The notes under the pieces: model-generated
Database searches by the model: none
The model's input: the letters and a program-made list of their open reading frames with translations, nothing else
Told to the model about the DNA's origin: nothing
Program-made: the position numbers and the translations under genes
DNA from: Luteimonas granuli
Lineage (GTDB): Bacteria; Pseudomonadota; Gammaproteobacteria; Xanthomonadales; Xanthomonadaceae
DNA length: 64,000 bases
Assembly (NCBI RefSeq): GCF_007795095.1
Contig: NZ_CP042218.1
Location: forward strand, 620,001 to 684,000
Direction of reading: 5' to 3'
Part shown: positions 46,742 to 55,247 of the stretch, piece by piece
Numbering within the stretch: the stretch's first letter is position 1
Layout: each line of letters begins with the position of its first letter

Positions 46742-47566
46742 TTACACCTCGATGACAAAGCGGGTCCGCATGGATGAACGGCATGCAATGACCGACGAGC
46801 GGTCCAGGTGCGGGCGGTCGTAGGCGAAGAACACCGCATTGCCCTTCACCGCCGCCACCTCGAAGCGGGCGTCGGGGAACGTGGTCGCACCGCCGCGGGC
46901 GGGCGTGTTGAGGTACATCACGATCGACGCCACCCGCTGACCGCCGCGCGACAGCGCCACATGGGCGCCCGGGCGGTCCGGATCGAAGTAGTCATGGTGT
47001 GGCCGGTACTCCGCACCCGGGCCATAGCGGAGCAGCTGCAGACCCTCTCCGTTCTCGAGCGGCCAGTCGGCCAGGGCCGCCAGGCGACGCTCGATGCGGG
47101 CGCAGAGCGCGTTCTCGCCCCTGCGGAAGAACATGCCCTCGCTGCTGCGGGCCACGTGCGCCTCGTCGGCGCCGGTGTCCGGGTTGAACACCGCAGAAGG
47201 GCGCAGGCGCTGGCGCCCCATCTCCACCAGGGCGTCGCACTCTTCGTCCGACAGCACGCCGCCGAAGACCACCACCCGCGGATGCAGCATGTTCGCCAGC
47301 ACCGCGACCCGACGGTCGCCCGCGTCGATCATCGACGGGCCGTTCATCACCACCGGTGCCGGCACCTTCTCCGGCAGGGGCAGGTCGTGCTCGCGCGCGT
47401 GCGCCGCCAGATGTCCGCGCATGGCGTCCTCCAGTGCGGTGACCGCGGCCTCTTCCTCCCAGCCCCGGTCGACCAGCGCCGCCACCACGTCCTCGGGCGA
47501 CGCACCGGCGCGCACCTGTCCCAGCAGCCATTGCAGGAGCGCGTCGTCGATCACCGGTGTGTCCAT
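46742..47566 (-). CDS. 2OG-Fe(II) oxygenase, prolyl 4-hydroxylase-like, unusual C-terminus
   Basis: Fe(II)/2-oxoglutarate hydroxylase fold. The 274-residue product has an N-terminal UBA-like helical part (DDALLQWLLGQVRAGASPEDVVAAL..), then VVVFGGVLSDEECDAL, SEGMFFRRGENALCARIERRLA, and the double-stranded helix with H-x-D in YRPHHDYFDP and VAAVKGNAVFFAYDRPH. Relatives usually end LHAG..GEKWVATKW, which supplies the last iron-binding His and a Lys/Arg for 2-oxoglutarate. Here the end is LDRSSVIACRSSMRTRFVIEV. The His is missing at the expected place, although another frame reads SLHAVHPCG there. ATG 47566 fits the family start. Divergent from the lipoprotein gene. Confidence 0.85.
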   Translation of the reverse strand: MDTPVIDDALLQWLLGQVRAGASPEDVVAALVDRGWEEEAAVTALEDAMRGHLAAHAREHDLPLPEKVPAPVVMNGPSMIDAGDRRVAVLANMLHPRVVVFGGVLSDEECDALVEMGRQRLRPSAVFNPDTGADEAHVARSSEGMFFRRGENALCARIERRLAALADWPLENGEGLQLLRYGPGAEYRPHHDYFDPDRPGAHVALSRGGQRVASIVMYLNTPARGGATTFPDARFEVAAVKGNAVFFAYDRPHLDRSSVIACRSSMRTRFVIEV

Positions 47567-47614
47567 GGGTCCGCCCTGGAAGGAGTCGTGCGACCGCCAG
47601 CAAGCATGCGCGAG

Positions 47615-47632
47615 ATGACAGCCGGATGACAT
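47615..47632 (-). promoter_or_regulatory. Pho-box-like site
   Basis: On the minus strand ATGTCAT-CCGG-CTGTCAT, two direct 7-base repeats with a 4-base spacer, as in the enterobacterial PhoB box (CTGTCAT-N4-CTGTCAT): 13 of 14 conserved bases. ATGACAGCCGG recurs at 47664-47674, and a CTGTCAC half-site lies on the plus strand at 47703-47709. It sits between the oxygenase (minus) and the lipoprotein (plus). By orientation it faces the oxygenase, but it may act on both. Confidence 0.6.
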
Positions 47633-47829
47633 CCGACGCATTCCGGTCATCGGACCGCCACAAATGACAGCCGGGCGAACAATTCATTTCGATGAAAGAA
47701 AGCTGTCACGGGGGGTCTCTAGGCTTCGTCGCCGAACCATCGGAACGCAGCGGTCGTCGCCCCGCAGGGCGCGCATGGCCGCGGTTCCACCGCTGCGTCC
47801 GCAGTCCATTCCTCCCGGAGACCCAACCG

Positions 47830-49338
47830 ATGTCCACGCGCCACAGTTCCAAGGCCCTCCTCACGACCTTCGGCGCGGTACTCGCGCTCAGCGCCTGCGG
47901 CGGCGGTGCCGACCGCGTCGCCTCGCCCGGCGAGGGTGCGTTCCCGCCGCCGCCGTCCACCACGCCTCCGCCGCCGACCACGCCTCCGCCGCCGACCAGC
48001 CCGCCGCCGACCAGCGGTCCCGCCGAGGGCTGCCCCGCGAACTTCAGGAACATCGGCACCATCGCCGACTTCCGCGCCTGCGAACTTCCGGCGCGCATCA
48101 TCGGCGAGCTCACCGTCCCGAAGCGCGCCGGCACCGTCTACGCCATCAATGGCGCCGTGCACGTCGGCGAGGACATGGGTGGCGATGCCTCCGCTCCGCG
48201 GCCCGGCGCCCGCGAGGGCATCCTCAACATCGAGCCCGGCGTGACCCTGTACGCCTCGGCCGGTCCCGACGCGCTGATCGTCAACCGTGGTTCGAAGATC
48301 TACGCGCTCGGCACCAGGGCGGAGCCGATCATCATGACCGCCAAGATCGACATCGAAGGCGGCGCGGGACCGGAAACCGAAGGGCGCTGGGGCGGCCTGG
48401 TGCTCGCCGGCCGCGCGCCGGTGAACACCTGCATCGGCAACTTCCAGCCCGGCACCGCGCAGTGCGAGACCCGGATCGAGGGCGGTGACCTCGGCATGTA
48501 CGGCGGCAACTCGGAGACCGACAACTCGGGCACCGTCCAGTACATGCAGATCCGCTACTCGGGCTTCGCCTTCTCCGGCGGCAACGAGCTCCAGGGCCTG
48601 ACCATGGGCGGCGTCGGCAACGGCACCACCATCGAGTACGTTCAGGTCCACAACAGCTCCGACGACGGCATCGAGATCTTCGGTGGTTCGGTCAACGGCC
48701 GTTACATCGTGGTCACCGGCGCCAGCGACGACAGTCTCGACATCGACTCCATGTGGAACGGTGCCGTGCAGTTCGGCATCGCGGTCCAGCGCGACAGCAC
48801 GGGCGACAACCTGAACGAGTGGTCCGGCACCAACAGCAGCAATCCCATCCCGCTGACCGCCGCGCAGTACTCGAACCCGCACGTCGCCAACTTCACCTAC
48901 GTCGGTCGCGCCGGCGGCACCAGCGGCAACGGCTCGGGCTTCACCGTCAACCTGGGCACCCGCGCCGAGATCTACAACACCGTGGTCACCCGCAAGGCCG
49001 GCGGCACGGGCAAGGGCCTGACCTGCCTGAGCATCGAGCATCCGGATCGCGGCAGCGCGGCCGTCCTCGAGTCGGTCTTCTTCGCCTGCCCGAACAACTT
49101 CAACAACGCCGCCGCGGAAGCCGCCTTCACCGCCGGCACCAACACCGTCGCGGGCACCTCGACGCTCACCGACGTGTTCGTCAACGGGGCCAATGAGCGT
49201 GCCGTCCCGGCCGCGGCGAACCTGCCGGCCAAGCACAGCTTCTTCCGGCAGGTCGACTACATCGGCGGCGTGAAGGACGCGAACGACACCTGGTGGCAGG
49301 GCTGGACCTGTGGCCTGACGGCCGACACGCCCTGCTGA
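47830..49338 (+). CDS. Surface/extracellular lipoprotein, ElpS-like
   Basis: The 502-residue product has a lipoprotein signal with lipobox LALSAC (Cys23, followed by Gly, so not retained in the inner membrane). Next comes a Pro/Thr spacer of PPPPT repeats (about 39-62), then a Gly/Asn/Ser-rich body that looks like a parallel beta-helix (GTVQYMQIRYSGFAF; GTTIEYVQVHNSSDDGIEIFGG; RYIVVTGASDDSLDID). The place before a TonB receptor and gspC-N matches Caulobacter elpS, a phosphate-starvation lipoprotein secreted by type II. Homology is inferred from context. ATG 47830 has GGAG ten bases upstream. Confidence 0.82.
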   Translation: MSTRHSSKALLTTFGAVLALSACGGGADRVASPGEGAFPPPPSTTPPPPTTPPPPTSPPPTSGPAEGCPANFRNIGTIADFRACELPARIIGELTVPKRAGTVYAINGAVHVGEDMGGDASAPRPGAREGILNIEPGVTLYASAGPDALIVNRGSKIYALGTRAEPIIMTAKIDIEGGAGPETEGRWGGLVLAGRAPVNTCIGNFQPGTAQCETRIEGGDLGMYGGNSETDNSGTVQYMQIRYSGFAFSGGNELQGLTMGGVGNGTTIEYVQVHNSSDDGIEIFGGSVNGRYIVVTGASDDSLDIDSMWNGAVQFGIAVQRDSTGDNLNEWSGTNSSNPIPLTAAQYSNPHVANFTYVGRAGGTSGNGSGFTVNLGTRAEIYNTVVTRKAGGTGKGLTCLSIEHPDRGSAAVLESVFFACPNNFNNAAAEAAFTAGTNTVAGTSTLTDVFVNGANERAVPAAANLPAKHSFFRQVDYIGGVKDANDTWWQGWTCGLTADTPC

Positions 49339-49360
49339 TCCGGGCCTGACGCTCCAAGCA

Positions 49361-49385
49361 GGGGGCGGCCGGAGCGGCCGCCCCC
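49361..49385. other. Strong hairpin between lipoprotein and receptor genes
   Basis: A perfect 11-bp stem GGGGGCGGCCG/CGGCCGCCCCC with a GAG loop, 22 bp past the lipoprotein stop and 43 bp before the receptor start. No T-run follows. It could protect the 3' end of the lipoprotein mRNA or reduce readthrough so that the lipoprotein is made in excess. Confidence 0.7.
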
Positions 49386-49428
49386 ACACCTATGCCCGGT
49401 CCCGTATCCGCATACCCAAGGTCCCACT

Positions 49429-52161
49429 ATGAAGCGCACTCCGTCACGCAGCGGCCTGTCCGTCGCGATCACCACCCTCATCGCTTGCCAGGGCGCGTGG
49501 GCCCAGCAGCCTGAAAGCCCCGGCGGCCAGGTCCCGGTGCCGCCCCAGGCCACGATCGTGCAGGCCACGATGGCCCAGTCGGCCGCAGCGGCCGCGCAGC
49601 CGGCGCCGGAACAGGCGACCCGGCTCGATGCCGTCGAAGTGCGTGGCGAATACATTCCGGAGCCGATGCTGCAGACGGCCGAGGTCTCGTCGTTCGTGAC
49701 CCAGGCCGACCTGCAGCGCACCGGCGACGCCGATGCCGCCGCCGCGCTCGCGCGCGTATCCGGCGTGAGCATCGTCGGCGACAAGTTCGTCTACGTCCGC
49801 GGCCTGGGCGAGCGCTATTCCTCCGCCCTGCTCAACGGCTCCCCCCTGCCCAGCCCGGAGCCCATGCAGCGCGTGGTGCCGCTGGACCTGTTCCCGTCCG
49901 AGGCACTGGAAGGCATGACCGTGCAGAAGACCTACTCGGTCAGGTATCCCGGCGAGTTCGGCGGCGGCGTGATCGACCTGCAGTCGCTGAGCATCCCGGA
50001 AAAATCCTTCTTCAAGCTCAGCGTCGGCGGCGGCGTCAACGACGTCACCACCGGCGAGAAGGGCCTGACCTACTACGGCGGCGGCGACGACGACTGGTGG
50101 GGCTACGACGACGGTACCCGCAAGATGCCGCACGAGCTCCGCAGCGCGATCGCCACCGGCAGGCGCATCGACCGCAACAATTTCAGCAACGAAGAGCTCG
50201 CGAGGATCGGCCGCAGCCTGGAGAACGCCAGCGTCAACGTCCTCCAGGAGAACGACAGCATCGATCCGGACGTCAATTTCGGCTTCAGCGCCGGCTACTC
50301 CGCCGACCTGGGCGACGACGCCCGCATCGGCTTCATCGCCGCCGCCGGCTTCGACAACCAGTGGCGCACGATCTTCGGGGACCAGGAACAGGGCGTGTTC
50401 CTCGGCGCGAACGAGGAGACGCTCTCGTACGCGAAGGACTACGAGTTCCTCTCCACCCGCAACAACGCCCGCGTCAACGCCCTGCTCGGCGCCGGCTACG
50501 CATGGGGCTCGCACAGGATCGACCTGACGACCCTGTACGTGCACGACACCCTGAAGGAAGCGCGCAGCCGCGCCGGCATGGACTACGTCAGCGGCTACGG
50601 CTACCGCGAGGACGACACCCGCTGGTTCGAGCGCGAGATGCTCAACAACCAGATCAGCGGTTCGCACGCCTTCGGCGAGTACGACGACCTGAAGATCGAG
50701 TGGCGCGCCGCCTGGGCCCGCGCGACCCGTGACGTGCCCTACGAGAAGCAGATCGGCTTCCGCGACGAGGGCGACGGCTACTGGGCGTACTCGGTGCGCA
50801 ACCAGGAGAACTTCACGCGCTTCAGCCAGGTCGAGGACGATGTCGCCAGCGGCGGCGTCGACGTCACCTGGCGCCTGCCCGTCGAGCGCGACCTGACGCT
50901 CAGCGCGGGCGCCTCGTACATGGACAACGACCGCAACGCCTGGTCGCGCGAGTTCCGCTTCTTCGCCGGCGACGGCCCCGGCAACGGCGCCCAGCTGCCG
51001 TTCCATTTCCCCTACCAGCGCCCCGACTACCTGTTCTCCGACTACAACCTGAGCCAGGGCTGGCTGAGGCTGGAAGAGACCACGGGCCTGGGCGGCCAGG
51101 CGGCCTACGACGCCACGCTCAAGGTGCTCGGCACCTACGTGCAGGTCGAAGGCGAGATCACGCCCAACCTGCGCGGCACCCTGGGCGTCCGTTACGAGGA
51201 CGCCACCCAGGCCGTGCACCCGTACGACATCTATACCGGCGCCCGCGTGGGCAGCCTGGTCCCGCTCGAGAACGACTATTTCCTGCCTGCGCTCACCCTG
51301 ACCTGGAACGTCGCGGAGAACCAGCAGATCCGCTTCGGCGCCTCTCAGACCATCGCCAGGCCGCAGTTCCGCGAAATGTCGCCGCAGCTGTACACCGACC
51401 CGGACAAGGATCGCCAGATGTACGGCAATCCCTGGCTGGTCGACAGCGAGCTGACCAACTTCGACGCCCGCTACGAATGGTTCTTCGGCTCGGGCGAGTA
51501 CCTCACCGCGGGCGTGTTCCACAAGCAGATCGACAAGCCGATCGAAGCCATCATGTTCACCGGCGGTGGCGACGTGCTCTGGCAGACCTTCGTCAACGCC
51601 CCCGAGGCCACGGTCTACGGTGCGGAGCTGGAGTTCAAGAAGTACTTCGACCTCGGCATCACAGCGGACTGGTGGGGCGACAACCGCCTCTACTTCGCGA
51701 CCAACTACACCTGGTCGCAGTCCGAGGTAAACGCGGACGAGCAGGACACGGTCGCCCTGGACAGCGGCACCGGCCCCACCCAGCCCGCCCGCAGCCTGAT
51801 CCTGGACGGCAGCGAGCTGCAGGGACAGTCGGAGCACATCGCCAACCTGCAGTTCGGCGTCGAGGACACCGAGAAGGACCTGCAGGCCACGCTGATCGCC
51901 AACTACGTCAGCGAGCGCATCTCGGCCCGCGGCAACAACCTGCGCCAGGACCTCATGGAGGAGCCCGGCCTGACCCTGGACTTCGTGCTGCGCAAGACCA
52001 TGCGCTTCGGCCGGACCCCGGTGACCCTGGGCTTCGCGGCGCGCAACATCCTCGACACCGAATACGACGAGTACATCGAGGGCGGCGGCGGCCAGAAGAT
52101 CCACGTGCTGCGCTACGACCCGGGCGTGTCCTACTCGTTCAGCATCTCGACCGAGTTCTGA
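49429..52161 (+). CDS. TonB-dependent receptor paired with the lipoprotein
   Basis: Outer-membrane transporter of 910 residues. It has a signal peptide (ending ACQGAWAQ), an Ala/Gln/Pro-rich stretch, a TonB-box-like LDAVEVRGEY, a plug (VSSFVTQADLQRTGDADAAAALARV; KFVYVRGLGERYSSALLNGSPLPSPEP; GGGVIDLQS) and a barrel ending SYSFSISTEF. A periplasmic-side insert reads GGGDDDWWGYDDG (about 216-228), an acidic/aromatic patch. The VRGLGERYSSALLNG plug is typical of large receptors in Xanthomonadaceae and Caulobacter. With the lipoprotein before it and gsp genes after it, it may import a product released by secreted enzymes. Confidence 0.94.
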   Translation: MKRTPSRSGLSVAITTLIACQGAWAQQPESPGGQVPVPPQATIVQATMAQSAAAAAQPAPEQATRLDAVEVRGEYIPEPMLQTAEVSSFVTQADLQRTGDADAAAALARVSGVSIVGDKFVYVRGLGERYSSALLNGSPLPSPEPMQRVVPLDLFPSEALEGMTVQKTYSVRYPGEFGGGVIDLQSLSIPEKSFFKLSVGGGVNDVTTGEKGLTYYGGGDDDWWGYDDGTRKMPHELRSAIATGRRIDRNNFSNEELARIGRSLENASVNVLQENDSIDPDVNFGFSAGYSADLGDDARIGFIAAAGFDNQWRTIFGDQEQGVFLGANEETLSYAKDYEFLSTRNNARVNALLGAGYAWGSHRIDLTTLYVHDTLKEARSRAGMDYVSGYGYREDDTRWFEREMLNNQISGSHAFGEYDDLKIEWRAAWARATRDVPYEKQIGFRDEGDGYWAYSVRNQENFTRFSQVEDDVASGGVDVTWRLPVERDLTLSAGASYMDNDRNAWSREFRFFAGDGPGNGAQLPFHFPYQRPDYLFSDYNLSQGWLRLEETTGLGGQAAYDATLKVLGTYVQVEGEITPNLRGTLGVRYEDATQAVHPYDIYTGARVGSLVPLENDYFLPALTLTWNVAENQQIRFGASQTIARPQFREMSPQLYTDPDKDRQMYGNPWLVDSELTNFDARYEWFFGSGEYLTAGVFHKQIDKPIEAIMFTGGGDVLWQTFVNAPEATVYGAELEFKKYFDLGITADWWGDNRLYFATNYTWSQSEVNADEQDTVALDSGTGPTQPARSLILDGSELQGQSEHIANLQFGVEDTEKDLQATLIANYVSERISARGNNLRQDLMEEPGLTLDFVLRKTMRFGRTPVTLGFAARNILDTEYDEYIEGGGGQKIHVLRYDPGVSYSFSISTEF

Positions 52162-52203
52162 CGCCCCCGCTTCCCCGCCTCCGGGGAAGCGCGAACACGG
52201 AAG

Positions 52204-52240
52204 AACAGCCGCGCCGGATCCGTCCGGCGCGGCTGTTTCC
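52204..52240 (+). terminator. Intrinsic terminator after the TonB-dependent receptor
   Basis: A perfect 15-bp stem AACAGCCGCGCCGGA/TCCGGCGCGGCTGTT with a TCCG loop, followed by TCC. A second perfect 10-bp hairpin CGCTTCCCCG/CGGGGAAGCG lies just before it (52168-52191). Together they separate the lipoprotein-receptor unit from the gsp operon. Confidence 0.83.
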
Positions 52241-52263
52241 GCGATGCGACCGGAATGTGTCAG

Positions 52264-52302
52264 CTGCAACGAGGCTGTCACGAAAGCTTCGCATGCTGTC
52301 GC
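52264..52302 (+). promoter_or_regulatory. Degenerate Pho-box-like repeats before gspC
   Basis: CTGCAAC-GAGG-CTGTCAC (52264-52281) has 7-4-7 spacing: four of seven bases match in the first repeat and six of seven in the second. A further CTGTCGC follows at 52296-52302, out of exact 11-bp phase. It lies between the receptor terminator and the gspC start, where the gsp promoter must be. Confidence 0.4.
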
Positions 52303-52344
52303 ATCGGCGCGAGCCCCGCGCCAGGACGATCCGCGCACGTGCCC

Positions 52345-53181
52345 ATGTTTCCCGCTTTCCGAGATCCCCACGCGATGCCGGCCTGGCCGGGCGGCCGTGA
52401 CGGGCTCCGGCGCGGCCTCGAGGTCACCATCGTGGTCCTGCTCGCCGTGCAGGCCGCGCGCCTGGCCTGGCTGCTGCTTCCGCCCGCCACCCTGGGCACC
52501 CTTCCCCGCGATGCGGCTCCGCTCGTCCGGCCGCAGCCGGAGCGTCTCGCCATCGACGCCTTCCATCCCGTCCGCAGCCACGTCGCCGCCGCCGATGCGT
52601 CCGGCCTGCGCCTGTTCGCGGTCCGGCCCGACGCCGCCGGCGGCAGCGCCATCCTGGCCCTGCGCGACGGGCCCCAGCGTTCCCACGCGGTCGGCGACGA
52701 AGTGGCGCCGGGCGTGGACCTGGTCGCGGTCGAAGCCGACCACGTGGTGCTCGACAGCGGCGGCCGGCGGAGCGAACTGCGCTTCGCCCGGCCGGATGCG
52801 ACGGCCACGCGCACGGCTGCGATCGCCAGGGCCACGGCTCCCGCCCCGGCGCTCCCACCGTCTCCGTCTCCGTCGCGGGCTGCCGATGCGCCCGGCGCCG
52901 CGATCGACCCGGCGGAGCTCCTCGCCGGAATGGGCCTCAGCCCGGAACGGATCGACGGCCGGATCACCGGCTACACCGTGATTCCCCGCGGCGACGGCGC
53001 CGTCCTGCGCCAGGCCGGGCTGCAGGCGGGCGACGTACTGCTTTCGGTGAACAACGAGGCGCTGGACCCGGAGCGCCACGCCGCGCTCGCCGGAATCCTC
53101 GCCGGCGCATCGACCATCACCCTCACCTATCGGCGCGACGGCCAGGTCCGCAGCGCGACCCTGCAGGCCAAGACACCGTGA
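52345..53181 (+). CDS. gspC: Type II secretion protein GspC (XcsC-like)
   Basis: Inner-membrane clamp that links the secretin to the pump. The 278-residue product has a membrane segment (LEVTIVVLLAVQAARLAWLLL), a periplasmic HR domain (LRLFAVRPDAAGGSAILAL.. VDLVAVEADHVVLDSGGRR), a Pro/Ala/Ser linker, and a C-terminal PDZ domain (YTVIPRGDGAVLRQAGLQAGDVLLSVNNEAL). Starts at 52345 or 52375 are possible. Having a gspC at the head of the operon marks an Xcs-type rather than Xps-type system. Confidence 0.9.
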   Translation: MFPAFRDPHAMPAWPGGRDGLRRGLEVTIVVLLAVQAARLAWLLLPPATLGTLPRDAAPLVRPQPERLAIDAFHPVRSHVAAADASGLRLFAVRPDAAGGSAILALRDGPQRSHAVGDEVAPGVDLVAVEADHVVLDSGGRRSELRFARPDATATRTAAIARATAPAPALPPSPSPSRAADAPGAAIDPAELLAGMGLSPERIDGRITGYTVIPRGDGAVLRQAGLQAGDVLLSVNNEALDPERHAALAGILAGASTITLTYRRDGQVRSATLQAKTP

Positions 53182-55247
53182 ACCAGCGACTCCTCGCCAC
53201 CGCCACCGCCCTCGCCCTCGCGCTGGCGATCCAGCCCGCGCCCTTCGCCTTCGCCCAGGCTCCGGCCGGCGTGACCGCCCAGGACGCCGACATCCGCGCC
53301 TTCATCCAGGACGTGGCGCGCGCCACCGGCATCACCTTCATCATCGATCCCGCCGTGCAGGGCAGCGTCAGCATCACCCGCGACGTGGCCATGGACGAGG
53401 CCGAGCTGCTGGGCGTGCTGCTGGCGGTGCTCCGCGCCAACGGTCTGGTGGCGGTGAGCGCCGGACCCGGCGCCTATCGCGTGGTGCCCGACACGGCCGC
53501 GGCACAGGCGCCGGGCGCCGGGAGGGGCGATTCGGCGTTCACCACCCAGGTGATCCCGCTGGCCACGGTCGATGCGCGCATCGCCGCGGAGACGCTCAAG
53601 CCGCTGGTCGGCCGCGGTGGCGTGGTGACGCCGACGCCACAGGGCAACGCGCTGCTGATCGTCGATTACGCCGACAACATCCGCCGCATCCGCGGCCTCG
53701 TGGCGCAGATCGACAGCGACACCGCCGGCATCGACACCGTGACCCTGCGCAACAGCTCGGCGCGCGAGGTCGCGGCCACGGTCAACCAGCTGTTCGGCGG
53801 CGGCGAGGGCCGCGGCGGCCAGCTCTCGATCCAGCCGGTGGAGGGCAGCAATTCGATCGTGGTCCGCGGCGCGCCCAGCGCCGTGCAGCGCGTGGTCCAG
53901 ACCATCCTCGAGCTCGACCGCCGTGCCGAGCGCACCGGCGGCGTGCGCGTGGTCCGCCTGCAGCACGCCAGCGCCGAGCAGCTGCTGCCGGTCCTGCAGC
54001 GACTGGTGGGCCAGTCGCCCGACGCAGGGGACGACGCCGGCGCGGTGGGCGCCCCGGCCGCCGTTCCCGGAGCAGCCGAGGCGCAGGTGATCACCGCCGT
54101 GCCCGGCAAGCGCCCGACCATCGTCCGCTATCCGGGCGCGAACTCGCTGATCATCAACGCCGACCCCGAAACCCAGCGCCTGCTGGTGGACGTGATCACC
54201 CAGCTCGACGTGCGCCGCGAGCAGGTGCTGGTCGAGGCGATCGTGGTCGAGATCTCGGACAACGCCGCGCGCCGCCTCGGCGCCCAGCTGCTGGTGGCGG
54301 GCAAGGAGGGCAGCAACGTGCCCTTCCTCGCCACCCAGCATCCCGGCGCGGGCACCGGGATCATGCCGCTGGCCGGCGGCTGGTATGCGGAACAGCAGCG
54401 TCGCCGCGACGGCGGGGACGGCGGCGACGACGCCGTCCTGGACGTCGCGCGCCGCGCCGCGGTGCAGTCGCTGCTGGGCATCAACGGCGCGCTCGGCGGC
54501 ATCGCCGGCAGCAACGACAACGCCACCTTCGGCCTGATCATCGACGCGGTGAACAGCGACACCGCCTCGAACCTGCTGTCCACCCCCTCGATCCTGACCC
54601 TCGACAACGAAGAGGCGCGGATCCTGGTCGGCCAGGAAGTGCCGACCACCACCGGCGAGGTTCTGGGCGACAGCAACAGCAACCCCTTCCGCACCATCCA
54701 GCGCCAGGACGTGGGCATCCAGCTCGAGGTCACGCCGCAGATCAACGCCGGCGGCGGGATCACGCTGACCCTGCGCCAGGAGGTGTCGTCGATCGCGGGG
54801 CCGGTGAGCGAGGACTTCTCCGAGCTCGTGCTCAACAAGCGCGAGGTCGAGACCCGGGTCCTGGTGGACGACGGCGAGATCGTCGCGCTCGGCGGCCTGC
54901 TCGACCAGAACGACCGCAACACCGTGTCCAAGGTGCCACTGCTGGGCGACATCCCGATCGTCGGCCAGCTGTTCCGCCACACGTCGCGCTCGCGCGACAG
55001 GACCAACCTCATGGTGTTCATCCGCCCGACCATCGTGCGCAGCACGGCCGACGCGCGGGCGATGAGCGCCGGCCGCTACGGGCACATCCGCAGCCAGCTG
55101 CCGGTGATGGGCGAGCGCGAGAACGCGCTGGACGAGCTGGTGCGCGACTACCTGCGGACTTCGCCGCCGACGATGCCGGCGCCGACCGCCGTCCCGCCGT
55201 CGGTGGAGGCCGCCATCTCCCCTTCCGGCAGCGACGCCGCGCGATGA
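53178..55247 (+). CDS. gspD: Type II secretion secretin GspD
   Basis: Outer-membrane channel of the system. The 689-residue product has a signal peptide (LALALAIQPAPFAFA), the N0-N3 domains (VTAQDADIRAFIQDVARATGITF; LLIVDYADNIRRIRGLVAQID; EGSNSIVVRG), and the secretin barrel (SNLLSTPSILTLDNEEARILVGQEVP; VGIQLEVTPQIN; VPLLGDIPIVGQLFR). GTG 53178 overlaps the gspC stop. No pilotin gene (gspS) is in the window. Confidence 0.96.
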   Translation: MNQRLLATATALALALAIQPAPFAFAQAPAGVTAQDADIRAFIQDVARATGITFIIDPAVQGSVSITRDVAMDEAELLGVLLAVLRANGLVAVSAGPGAYRVVPDTAAAQAPGAGRGDSAFTTQVIPLATVDARIAAETLKPLVGRGGVVTPTPQGNALLIVDYADNIRRIRGLVAQIDSDTAGIDTVTLRNSSAREVAATVNQLFGGGEGRGGQLSIQPVEGSNSIVVRGAPSAVQRVVQTILELDRRAERTGGVRVVRLQHASAEQLLPVLQRLVGQSPDAGDDAGAVGAPAAVPGAAEAQVITAVPGKRPTIVRYPGANSLIINADPETQRLLVDVITQLDVRREQVLVEAIVVEISDNAARRLGAQLLVAGKEGSNVPFLATQHPGAGTGIMPLAGGWYAEQQRRRDGGDGGDDAVLDVARRAAVQSLLGINGALGGIAGSNDNATFGLIIDAVNSDTASNLLSTPSILTLDNEEARILVGQEVPTTTGEVLGDSNSNPFRTIQRQDVGIQLEVTPQINAGGGITLTLRQEVSSIAGPVSEDFSELVLNKREVETRVLVDDGEIVALGGLLDQNDRNTVSKVPLLGDIPIVGQLFRHTSRSRDRTNLMVFIRPTIVRSTADARAMSAGRYGHIRSQLPVMGERENALDELVRDYLRTSPPTMPAPTAVPPSVEAAISPSGSDAAR

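Noticed and set aside
49444-53079. Very long antisense reading frame (1211 codons) opposite the receptor gene
   Set aside because: It is His/Val/Ala/Arg low-complexity sequence typical of the reverse strand of GC-rich genes and matches no family. The plus strand holds clear genes.
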